64,000 nt of DNA from Sergeia podlipaevii (lineage: Eukaryota > Euglenozoa > Kinetoplastea > Trypanosomatida > Trypanosomatidae), in contig JASANZ010002269.1 of NCBI GenBank assembly GCA_030849805.1, positions 62,001-126,000 of the forward strand, given 5' to 3'. Positions 52,425 through 62,600 of this stretch are shown one piece after another; within the stretch, counting starts at the first letter, position 1, and each line of letters begins with the position of its first letter. The notes beneath the pieces are model-generated. The model was not told the origin of the DNA, made no database searches, and was given only the letters and a program-made list of their open reading frames with translations. Made by a program: the position numbers and the translations under genes.

Positions 52425-53282
52425 TGCCTCCTCCCTTCGTTCTTCCAGCAGGACTAAGAAAGGAAAAGTCGTATCACATTTGATTTTAGTTTGTTTGTTT
52501 TCTTTGTTTTTTTTTTTACCCAAACTAATCATCTAATCGCCCATTTATTATATCATATAAACACAAATTCTCTCGTCGCCGCTTTTTTCACGACTGTGAT
52601 ATACCCAGATTTTCTTCTTTTATATACGTCATCCCGTTCCAAAGCAAAAAAAAAAAATCGCTTGGTTCTATCTCATGTAGTCCTTTCTCTCATATATATA
52701 TATGTTCCAAAGAGGCAAACTTTTTTTTGACTCTTTTTTCTCTCTCTTTATCATTATTGCGTCCCATTTAATTTGTATCGATCCGCCTTTGTTATTCTTT
52801 TTTTTTTTTATGCTGCTTTGTTTCGTTTTTTTTTTTTTTGTAGTGCCTAGAACGCTAGAAAGCTCTTCATATCGCTATTCTGGGCAAAGTGATTCGATCA
52901 ACACAAACTTCTGTCTTTCAAGGGGGAAAAGAAAGCGGAGTGGAAGTAGGCTGAAGCTAACACTTTCATCTGCCCGCAATCACGAATTTTTTTATTTTAG
53001 ATTTATTTTTTCTCATTCATTCAAGTCAATTTTACGTACTGAGTGTTGTTTGATTAGCTGTTTCTCTATTTGCCTGTTTACGTACCGTAAAGCGTCTGTG
53101 TTTGTGCTGTTGTTGTTTTTGCTTTTTTTTTTTGCTGAATTCTATCTACTGCTGCTTACATCCATATATCACACACACACACACACACACACACATTTTG
53201 CTGTCGTTGGGTGCATAAGCGCCTTTTCATTATTATTCTTCAGTTGTAAGCGACATTAGTGAAACAAAAAAGAAAAAGCTGA
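52425..53282. other. Intergenic region, no gene seen
   Basis: T-rich spacer with a CA repeat (about 53170-53193). The 185-codon open frame at 52702-53259 is Phe-rich translation of T-runs. Confidence 0.65.
53242..53243 (+). promoter_or_regulatory. Candidate spliced-leader acceptor for the Sfi1-like gene
   Basis: A pyrimidine-rich tract (about 53222-53241) ends in TTCAG, 40 nt before the ATG at 53283. Confidence 0.45.
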
Positions 53283-56200
53283 ATGAGTGCACAAGCTTCT
53301 TCACCGGACCTCAAGTCCAAAAAGCGTGTGGCAGCAGCGCTCCATAATACCACCGAGGTCGCTCTCTTACGCACGCACTATTACAAATGGCTCGACTTTA
53401 TAAAGCGAAGACGACTTCACACACATCTGCAGCGGTGCTCAGTGAGCCTCAAGCACAACAATATGCGGCGTAGCTACTCTCGCGTGTTTATGCAATGGCT
53501 CTCGTGCACGCAGCGAAACGCTTCTCAGCAGGCACGAGAGGGCATAGTACTACGCAAGGACGTGCCGCTTCGCACGAAAAGTGACACGATAGCGGTGGTA
53601 CATCGCTACTTTCGTAAGTGGCGCTTGCACTTGCGGTATCGCAAACAGCGCACTATTGCCAACGTCGGCGCGCTCGAGAGAGCCAACACGCATCGTGTGA
53701 GACAAGGTGCATTTCACACGTGGCGCACTCACCTACTTACCAAGAAAGTAGAGGAACTGTCTAAAATAAACGCTAGAGAAGAGGAAGTGCAGGAGCTGCG
53801 TGGTGCAGCACTACGAGCCATTGAGGCCTTTGGAGGCTCGAACAAGCCACGAGATGCCATCCTTGCAGAAACGAAAGAGGATACCCCTGAGAGACTAGCA
53901 GGAAACACAAAACTTATCGGAGACGAACTCCGCAACTTGAGTGAGGATATGGTGGTGGTGCTTGTCCTGACATCAATGTGGTCTAGCGAAGGCGCGGATG
54001 AGCACGTCAGTGACATTTTAGAGAAGATGTGGGAGCGCATGAACGCCTCTGAGAAGCAGGCAGCCGAGGCGATGGAGGCAGTGGAGATGACGGACTGCGT
54101 GATGAAGGCCGCCCTTCAGGCACTGGAAGGTCTCTGCGTAGCCGCAACCTCTCTTAGTGGAAGTGGTGGTGCTCCTTGTGCGCCTGTTTCTTCTTCCTCG
54201 GCATTCTCTGCGAAGCATGAGGATGATAAGATGGAAGCAGCGCGCGCTCGAGCGCTAAAGGCGGTCCAGGAAAGTGGCAATGACACCCCACTTCGTCTTC
54301 TAGATCAGTGTGCAGAGGTGAAGGAGCTGCTACCGCGTATTCGACAGAAGGAAACCGAGTTGCTGCGTAGTGCCGCGGCCTTTGGCGTAGTAGCGCTGGG
54401 TGGAACGAAAGGTCTTCAAGCAGTTGAAGCGAATGCGGCAATTCCAGATGATACGGCAGAAGAAACAGCTGCAAAAGGAGCTAATATTGCGGAAATGTTA
54501 ATTGACTTGTGTAAAGCTGTGGAGCCGGTGGCTGTGCCCTGTGCTTTGGAGAAAAGTAGGCATGACGGTTGGGGCGAGGATTTCATTCCACCACTGGTTG
54601 AGCGGCTCACAGCACTGCAAAGACAGTCTGAGACGCTTGAAAACGAAAATGCCCGCATGCAACAGCAACTGCAAGACCGCGACGCAGCTATAAAGGAACT
54701 CCAGGTGCAAGGAGAGAAACTGCAGAAGGATTTAAATCAACTGGAGGAGCGGCGAGCAGCAGAGAAGCACAATTTAGAAATGGACGTGGCGGCGCTGGAT
54801 AAGAGTAACAAGGACCTTCAGCAAGAAGTGTGGGATGCGGAGGCGCGACAGCGCGCGCAGGAGGAGGCACTTGCAAGACACATGCAAGACTCCCTGTTGA
54901 AGGTGGACAAACTTGAGAAACAAATTGCCGAGGAGCGGGCTCACCAGGCTGAAGCCATCGCACGCATCATGAAGGCACTTGATCAGTTGCGTGAGGCCGC
55001 GCGCGCCACCGCTGCAAAGCTTTGTGGTGCGCAGACGTTGAACCTCAAGTCTAGCTTGAACTTAGGCTCACCGGTCCCCTTCTCTGAAGCTGAGGGAGAA
55101 GGGGGAGTGGAAGCAAAGGGTTCTGTCGACCCTCAGTTCGTCCTTTTGAGCACAAGTGATGCCACTCCCTCCTCCTCCTCCTGTCCACTGCTCACAGAGC
55201 GGGAAGAAATGGCGGAAGCACTACAAAGGGCACAGGAGTTCCTCGCTGCCGCTCTCAAGGGGGTAGATCTTGATAAGATACCTGTGCTGGAGGCAATCGA
55301 CGCGATGAAGGCGGAGGCACGCACTATGGTGAAGGAGAATGACACCCTGCATGAGCATATCAAGAACATGAGTGTACTGAATGAAGCCCTGCATGACGTA
55401 CTGGGAACCGTTTTAGTCATGTTGCAGACTCCCAGTGCAGTGGACGAGGCTGCCGTGGCTGAGGTTGCAGCCAAGGCCCAGAGTCTGTCTGAGCACGGCC
55501 GCGCTACCCCCTTGAATGTGCTCACAGCTGTCAATACCCTTCGCTTGCAAAGCGTGGAGAGCTCCTCGCAGCTATCTGACGGTGTATTGCAAGCGGACCA
55601 GACGCCACTGTCGTCTGCAGAGCTTCTCAAGTTGTATACCGACCTTTTCTCCAAGACAACGACGCAGCTGCATGAACGCACAGCGGACAGCTCACGCTAC
55701 CAAGCCCTTAGTGTTTTCCTGCGAGACATCATCCGCGATAGTATTGCAAGGCTAAGATTGGTGACCTCCTGCCACTCCCCCTCCGTTGGGAGCACTCCGC
55801 TATCTTCTCGGGCCTCGCTCACACTAGCATGTCATCCGCCACCACTGCTGCGAGGCGAAGACCCTTCCCTTTACGTGGAGTACATCCTGAAACTCGAGAA
55901 CAGCCCAGCTGAAAGCAAGCGTGCTGTTCAAGACCACCTTAGCCACGACTCTGCCCTAGAAAGCCACGATGAGGCTTCAGCGCCCTCAACGTGGGAAGTG
56001 GTTGCTGAGTACCACGACCGTCTCGCGCTTCTTATGGAGGTGCTTGCGCAGTACGACGAGGCGCTCTGTGAAGAGAAGGATCACACGGATCAGATCACCA
56101 CTGAGAACGCACAACTGCGAATGGACAGCAAGAACGCCTTGGCGGTGCTACAGGGGTGGTGTGGTACAGTATCAGGAGGAGGGAGAGGCAAAACGCCAGC

Positions 56201-58838
56201 TGCGAAGGAAGTACTGAATCCTACTCAACCCCCATCTGTGGCCAGCGGAGACGACGAGGCGGATGGGGGAGATCTCCTGCCGCTTGTGGAGGAAGTCCGC
56301 CGCACCCTTGCGGGGATCAAGAACGTGGCCGAGGAGAGCGTCAACCCGTTGGCGAGTACAGGGGCCAGCACTGTATCGCAGCCAGATAGTGGCCTCGACT
56401 CTACTCTGACGGCGTCCTCTAAGATACACATTACCGACCTTCCGACGCTGCTAACCACTGTAGAGACAATGGCGAGGAAGTTGCAAGAGTTCCGAGGGAG
56501 CGTGGCCGATGGCATTACTGCGCTTGGCGGGCAGCGGATAGATCCTAAAGTAGTAGGTGGAGTCGTTGCTGCTGGTGGTGCAGAGGATGGCACACCGGCG
56601 GCGGTGGCGGTGGTGGACGTTGATACAGCAATTGGCAGGCACCTTTCATCCATGTGTCAAGAGGTGGGGGATTCTATTCAGGAGGTGAAGAGGATGCTTG
56701 GCATTGAGGATGAAGAGCCGCGCCCGACCGCTGCTGATGCGGCTGCAGCAACGACGGCACCGAAGTCGGTGACGCTTCGCAGCATATTGCCTGCTATCAA
56801 GTTTAAGATTACCGAGCTGGAGGAGATGCGGCATGAGTCAGAGAGGCTGCTCAAAGGCCTGGATCACGCCTTTAACGACGATGCCGACTCCCTCAACAGC
56901 TCCTGCGCCTCTATCTTTACAATTGGACGCACTCTGAAGCCGAAGAAGAAGCCTTTTCCCGCCCTCGAGTCGAACCCGGGGAGCGAGATGATGTCCCTCT
57001 CTCACTCCGGCATACTTAACAAGAAACCGCGCCGTGAAGTGTTGACGACGACGCAAGGTCCTGTTTCAGTGGAAGCGCGCATGCGGGCTCTTCGCGCTAG
57101 TGCCCGCGGCAAGCTCGATGAAGTGCACGATCTTCGGCAGACGTGTCGGCTTGCGATCAACGTGATAGAAGGCACCTTTGTAAAAGGCGCTAAACCCCCG
57201 GCGTACGGCGAAGCGCTTGTACCACTTCTCATTACTCAGATTGAAGAAATCAAGCAAGCACTTCCCGAGGCTGAGGCTGCCCTAGCGGCATTCTCTTTTG
57301 ATCCAAACGACAAGAACTCCACAAGCGGCAATGCGACGACACCACCAAGCGCTATCACGGTTGGCACACGCCTCGCCACTCTCGCCAAAGCCTTGCAGTC
57401 TCTTGTGATCGAGCGCGATAGCCTGCAAGAGGCCCTGGATGGAAAAGCACGGCAGAGCAATATGATTTTGGAAAACTTGAATACCACTACTGCCACCCTC
57501 AACAGCCGTATTGATGGCCACCGTGCAGAAATTGAGAAGTTGACGGAGAAGTGTAGGGAGGTCGGCAAGCAACTCGCAGAGGAGCAGGAGACAGTGGCGC
57601 GGCTACAGTTCCAGCGGGAGCAGATGGCAGCTGAGAAGAAGGAAACTGAAGCGGCACTGGTGCAGGCGCGCACACGGGCAGATGGGATGGAGGCGAGGTT
57701 CATCACTTCTGTGAATGAAAAGAAGCAGCTGGAAGGCATGGCAGAGCAACTGGGTCGGGAAATCAACGTGATGGCCACCTCGCTTGCAAGAGCTCTTGTC
57801 GCGCTCCCCGGTTGCATAGAGACCACCACCACCACCATCAATACCTCCTCCTCTGCAGTGCCAAAGTTACAGCGCGGCCGCAGCGTAGGAGGAGAAGGCC
57901 AGCCGACTAAGGCGCCACAGAGCCGATCAGAAGAAGGAGAGAAAGGAGCACAGAGGGGGAGGGCAACCGAAGGAGAGGTGAAAAATGCGTTGATTGCGCA
58001 ACTTCATGCTGATCTTAAGGGGGAAGCGCTGGCAACACTAGTAACGGAAAGAGTTGCACAAGGCCGTGCCCTGGTACGTCGTTCCTGGGCTGATCAGCAG
58101 CACCTTCTCTCCAGCCTCCGCGCTGATCTTGAAGCACTGAAGGACTATGTGCGTAATGCCTACGTGACAGAGATGGAGCCTATCTGTCGCGCTGTGCTAC
58201 TCGAGGTCTGTGGTGAAGATACTGAGAACCTGCGCGTGGAGAATGAATTCTTGCGCACCCGCGCGCTGCAGCGAGAGGCATTCGCACGTGACAACAAGGC
58301 ACTTCAACGCTCTCTCGAGGTGGCCACAGCGCAGGTAGAGGCGATGGACGAAGAGAACATTGCACTGCGTCGCTCGCTCGCGGAAATGCAGGTTGCGCAG
58401 ACTCTTGAGCGGACAGCACCAGAACTAGGGAATAACGATGCTGCATCCGCGCGCTGCAAGGCTGCGGAGGCTGCGCTGGCGAAGGTGGAGCGCCGCATGA
58501 TCCAGAGAGCCACCGCACTCACTACAGAAGCCATTGTATCTATTTCTGGCGAGGAGCTCACGCGTGTGTTTGGTGTCACAGCGGAGCACACGCTTGAGCT
58601 ATACTCCCGTGTGCGCCAGTCTGTGGAGGAACTGTGCCGCGCGTACAACACTCTCAGTAGCGAGACGACAAGAAGTGTTGTGGCGCCTCCGCCGACGACC
58701 TCTCAGAGGCGGTTTGCTACTTCGCTGGATACTCAAATGCAGGAGCTGCGGCGCATGGTTGATGAAGCCGATAAGCTTTGGCAGTGCATTCCCCCTCTTC
58801 TCCGTGCTCCGTACAGCGCACGCTCTCTTGCCGTCTGA
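53283..58838 (+). CDS. Large coiled-coil protein with N-terminal Sfi1-like repeats
   Basis: The product is 1,851 residues. Residues about 30-160 hold four copies of an aromatic-x-x-Trp motif in basic helices (HYYKWLDFIKRR, VFMQWLSCTQR, YFRKWRLHLRY, AFHTWRTHLL), like the centrin-binding repeats of Sfi1 proteins. The rest is largely alpha-helical. Strong heptad coiled coils lie at about 450-580 and 1,390-1,500, and again near 1,640-1,700. Between them are Ala/Leu-rich helical modules that recur with similar phrases (for example ALRAIEAFGG, AALQALEGL, ARALKAVQESG, FGVVALGGTKG), suggesting degenerate internal repeats. There are no membrane segments. A basal-body, flagellar or other microtubule-associated structural role fits the architecture but is inference. 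Confidence 0.8.
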   Translation: MSAQASSPDLKSKKRVAAALHNTTEVALLRTHYYKWLDFIKRRRLHTHLQRCSVSLKHNNMRRSYSRVFMQWLSCTQRNASQQAREGIVLRKDVPLRTKSDTIAVVHRYFRKWRLHLRYRKQRTIANVGALERANTHRVRQGAFHTWRTHLLTKKVEELSKINAREEEVQELRGAALRAIEAFGGSNKPRDAILAETKEDTPERLAGNTKLIGDELRNLSEDMVVVLVLTSMWSSEGADEHVSDILEKMWERMNASEKQAAEAMEAVEMTDCVMKAALQALEGLCVAATSLSGSGGAPCAPVSSSSAFSAKHEDDKMEAARARALKAVQESGNDTPLRLLDQCAEVKELLPRIRQKETELLRSAAAFGVVALGGTKGLQAVEANAAIPDDTAEETAAKGANIAEMLIDLCKAVEPVAVPCALEKSRHDGWGEDFIPPLVERLTALQRQSETLENENARMQQQLQDRDAAIKELQVQGEKLQKDLNQLEERRAAEKHNLEMDVAALDKSNKDLQQEVWDAEARQRAQEEALARHMQDSLLKVDKLEKQIAEERAHQAEAIARIMKALDQLREAARATAAKLCGAQTLNLKSSLNLGSPVPFSEAEGEGGVEAKGSVDPQFVLLSTSDATPSSSSCPLLTEREEMAEALQRAQEFLAAALKGVDLDKIPVLEAIDAMKAEARTMVKENDTLHEHIKNMSVLNEALHDVLGTVLVMLQTPSAVDEAAVAEVAAKAQSLSEHGRATPLNVLTAVNTLRLQSVESSSQLSDGVLQADQTPLSSAELLKLYTDLFSKTTTQLHERTADSSRYQALSVFLRDIIRDSIARLRLVTSCHSPSVGSTPLSSRASLTLACHPPPLLRGEDPSLYVEYILKLENSPAESKRAVQDHLSHDSALESHDEASAPSTWEVVAEYHDRLALLMEVLAQYDEALCEEKDHTDQITTENAQLRMDSKNALAVLQGWCGTVSGGGRGKTPAAKEVLNPTQPPSVASGDDEADGGDLLPLVEEVRRTLAGIKNVAEESVNPLASTGASTVSQPDSGLDSTLTASSKIHITDLPTLLTTVETMARKLQEFRGSVADGITALGGQRIDPKVVGGVVAAGGAEDGTPAAVAVVDVDTAIGRHLSSMCQEVGDSIQEVKRMLGIEDEEPRPTAADAAAATTAPKSVTLRSILPAIKFKITELEEMRHESERLLKGLDHAFNDDADSLNSSCASIFTIGRTLKPKKKPFPALESNPGSEMMSLSHSGILNKKPRREVLTTTQGPVSVEARMRALRASARGKLDEVHDLRQTCRLAINVIEGTFVKGAKPPAYGEALVPLLITQIEEIKQALPEAEAALAAFSFDPNDKNSTSGNATTPPSAITVGTRLATLAKALQSLVIERDSLQEALDGKARQSNMILENLNTTTATLNSRIDGHRAEIEKLTEKCREVGKQLAEEQETVARLQFQREQMAAEKKETEAALVQARTRADGMEARFITSVNEKKQLEGMAEQLGREINVMATSLARALVALPGCIETTTTTINTSSSAVPKLQRGRSVGGEGQPTKAPQSRSEEGEKGAQRGRATEGEVKNALIAQLHADLKGEALATLVTERVAQGRALVRRSWADQQHLLSSLRADLEALKDYVRNAYVTEMEPICRAVLLEVCGEDTENLRVENEFLRTRALQREAFARDNKALQRSLEVATAQVEAMDEENIALRRSLAEMQVAQTLERTAPELGNNDAASARCKAAEAALAKVERRMIQRATALTTEAIVSISGEELTRVFGVTAEHTLELYSRVRQSVEELCRAYNTLSSETTRSVVAPPPTTSQRRFATSLDTQMQELRRMVDEADKLWQCIPPLLRAPYSARSLAV

Positions 58839-59647
58839 GCAAATGTTTTTTTTTGTGTGTGTGTGTGTGTTTGTCTGCGTGTCTGCCTGAGTCCTTTCTT
58901 CTGGCTTGCTTTCCATCTAACCTTTCGAAGAAAGAAGGATAACTTTGTCTGTATCAGTTCAACATATTTGTGTAACAATACTTCTCGATGCCCCTTTTGA
59001 GTGGAGGCAATATTCTTTTTCTTGCTCTAAAGAAGAGGAGCTTTGAGTGCTTTGACCTTGGCTATCTTAGCATTTATCTCCATTATGGTTTCTTCTTTGG
59101 TTAATATATTTTTTTTTTACGTTGTTGATTCAATCTATATATCTCGTACGTTATTGTGCGTGTATGTGCATGTGTGTGTGTGTGTGTGTGTGTGTGTTCG
59201 CAGCTAGTGGCACCAGTGGGTTATTTTTTTTCAATCGTATATCTGTATATTTACTATTACTATTACCGTATTTTTTTTTCTCTCTCTCAAGGTATCGTGT
59301 TTATCAAAATATCATTTAAATCTTCTAGAGTATTATGGTGCATATTTGCATTTTATTTATATAGTTATATCCTATATTGTTACGATGGTATATGTATGGT
59401 TTCTTCTTCTTCTTTTTTCACTATTCCTTGCTCTGTTCTACCCACTTTTGTCTGTCCGCTTTTTTTTTTTTTTTGAAAAGGAAACGTGCACAACATTTAG
59501 CATCTTCAACGGAAAAAAGGCATCTGTACAACGTCATCACATTTTTTTTAAAGTGAGGAAGGTCATTGTGTCTTTCATCCATTGAGGCATCTTTTTTTTC
59601 TTCTCTTTATTTATATTTTGAAAGCGTGCATTTTGTATTAGGCACTC
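58839..59647. other. Intergenic region, no gene seen
   Basis: It contains GT repeats (about 58854-58872 and 59168-59197), T-rich spacer and poly-T at 59461-59474. No RNA gene was recognised. Confidence 0.7.
59623..59624 (+). promoter_or_regulatory. Candidate spliced-leader acceptor for the DNA ligase IV gene
   Basis: An AG follows a T/C-rich tract (about 59591-59619), 24 nt before the ATG at 59648. Confidence 0.45.
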
Positions 59648-62600
59648 ATGAATGAAGGCAATACTGCGCTATCAAAAGACTTTGCATCTCCCTTCCAAAC
59701 TTGGAAGGGCACTGTGGGTGATGGCAGCACTACTCATAGCACGAGTCTCGTCGATGCTCCAAGAGCCTTGCAATTGATTTCACAACAAGAACAACAACAA
59801 CAACAACACTCTGGGCCGACACCATTGCAGTACCCGTTCATGCGCATATGTCAACTCTTTGAAAAAATACTGATCTCTGTGAGCAAGGCGCAGCAGTATG
59901 CGTATCTGGATATCTTTTGGAAAAGTCTACCGCGTGACTGTTCCTTCTTCCCATACATGCGCCTGCTCATCCCCCAGCTTGACAACGTGCGGCCAATGTT
60001 CCAGCTCAAGGAAAGTAAACTGGCGAAGCTCTACGTGGAGATTATGGGACTCTCTGGTCGCAGTCAAGACGCACAGCGCCTCTTACACTGGAAGGATCCC
60101 TCCAAGAGCGTTATTGAGACCACGTGCTTCAGTGATGTGATATACGTCATCCTCCAGCACAAGGGAGGGTTTAATCGTTTTGGGCAACGCTCTGCTGTCA
60201 CTTCCAAACGAGAGCGTGTTGATGGGAACGCTAGCAGTAGCGACAATATCAGCAACAATGATAGCAGCGCTTCAGGCTTTCTTTCCGTGGACGGGGTCAA
60301 CACTGCGCTTGACCGGCTCGCAGAGGCGCCGAGCACGGCAGTTCGCAAGGCCATTCTTCTTGATCTCCTCCGTCGCACCACAGCCCTTGAACAAAAGTGG
60401 CTACTGCGCATTATTCTTAAAGACATGAAGTTCCGCATGACGCACCAGTCCATTCTTTTCGCCTTTCACCCAAACGCACTGGACATGCACAACAGCACGT
60501 GTGACCTGCAATATGTCTGTGATACCTGTCTAGCCGAGATGAACACCCCAGTACCAGGGTCGGTGGCGAGTGGTATTTTTCTGTTCCAGCCACTGCGTCC
60601 TATGCTTGCAAGTCCAGTCTCGGCGCGGCGCCTTGAGCAGCTCCTTGCGTGTGATAAGATTATGTTAGAGCCCAAGTACGACGGAGAGCGAGTCATGATT
60701 CACGTGGACGCAGAGAAGGTGATGTACTGGACTAGGAACGCGAAGAACTTCTCTTCCTTGTACGGCCCTAAGTTTGATGACATGGTGCGGAAAGCATTTG
60801 CTGTGGGCAAACGCTGTGATATTCCAGGGTGGACGGAGCACCATCGCTCGTCCACTTTATCACAAGTCACGATGGATAATATCATTATTGATGGAGAGTT
60901 ACTTGTGTTCGATGGCGCGGCGAATTGTTTTGTGGGATTTGGTATGAACAGGGCCTTCGCCACCGCTGGCGAGGCCTCCCTCAGCGGGGGCGGCGATGTG
61001 GATGGCGTGCAACGTTGGTTCAGCTTTATCGCATTTGATATTGTGCTATTGAATGGGAAGTCGCTCATGCACTTACCGCTCGTGACGCGCCGAGCCCTCA
61101 TGAAGCGCGTCTTCACAGAAGAGAAGAACCACTTTGAGATTGTGCGTTCTGAACAAGTCCGCACAACGGCAGAGATCCTCTCAGGACTTGAGCAGGCCAT
61201 CGCAGATAAGAAAGAAGGCATTATTCTCAAAATGGGTGACAGTCCGTACGTGCCAGCGGAGCGAAAGCAACGCTGGGTGAAGATCAAGACAGACCACATC
61301 GCCGGTCTCGCTGACGCGGTGGACCTTGTTGTGGTGGGTGGATACTATGGCACCAAATTCGGCCAGCGACATATCTCTCACTTCTTGCTCGCTGCGTGGG
61401 TCAATGGGTCGTCAGCAACGCCAACGGATGCGGAGGCATTGTTTCATACCGTCTGTAAAGTTGGTAACGGGTACACGAGTGAAGAGTTGAACCTCATCAA
61501 CACGAATCTGCAGCCACATTGGGAGTCTATGCCGACGCGGCAGACGATTCCTGCATGGCTCGATGGGTGGAAGCCTCTTGGAAGCGACTTGACCCCTGAC
61601 GTTTACGTACACCCGCGTAACTCCCTTGTACTCGAAGTGTTTGGGTACTCGTTCACAGAGACGAACAACTATCGTGTTGGGTACACAATCCGCTTTCCCC
61701 GCATGTTGCATATTCGCTGGGATAAGTCACTTCAAGACGCCACGGACCTATGCACGTTGGCGGCCATACGGGACGCCTCACAAGACACGATACGACGCAA
61801 AGTGGCGGAAGGGAAAGATGAGCTGGTGACCGCGATGGCGCTCAAGTGGCGTCGCAGGCGAGATGGAGTAGCTGGGAAGATGGAAGGAGAAGGAGGCACT
61901 TTGGTCAAGGAGGAAGGGGACAACAACGATGGCGCCACCACCGCACTCCCGCCACGCACCATTGCCATGAGCGACGAGCAACTTGCTGTAGCTACTCTCA
62001 AGTCTTCCTCGGAAATCATTGATCACATTTTTGCCGGATACGAGTTTTGTGTTCTCTTTACAGCCTCTCAGTCCTGCCGTGATCGGGGCAGCGGCAGCAG
62101 TGTTGACGCTGCCACCGTGACGCGCAGCAAGACCTCCATTGAGCGCTTCCTGCTGCAGCATGGTGCCCAGGTAGTAGCCAATCCAGGCTCTCGTACCTCC
62201 CTCCTTCTGGCTTCCACCAAAGCGGCCCCCAAGGTGAGGAACTGGGTACGCATGTGCGAGAACAAGCCTGAGCAAGTACTCAAGAAGTATGCTGCCACCG
62301 ATGTCGCACACTGCGACTGGGCTCTGGACTGCGTAGAGGCTAGCACCGTGCTACCCTTGGCACCGAGAAACATGCTCTACAGCAGCCCCTCTCTGTGTGC
62401 AAAGTTCGACCTTGTGCTAGACCCTTTTGAAGACCACTACTATGAGCCTTGCACTTTGGAAAGCCTGCGGCACTCACTGAAGTTGGCGCGTAAGGCGGTG
62501 GTGAAACAAGAGGAGGAAGAGGAAGCAAAGGTGTTTTCTGCGATAAAGAGACGGAGAACAGAACAGGGGAAGACCTCCCGCACCCAAGGCGGTGACGAGG

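Noticed and set aside
52702..53259. ATG-initiated 185-codon frame before the Sfi1-like gene
   Set aside because: It is dominated by Phe and Ser from T/C-rich tracts and includes the translated CA repeat; it looks like leader DNA of the next gene.
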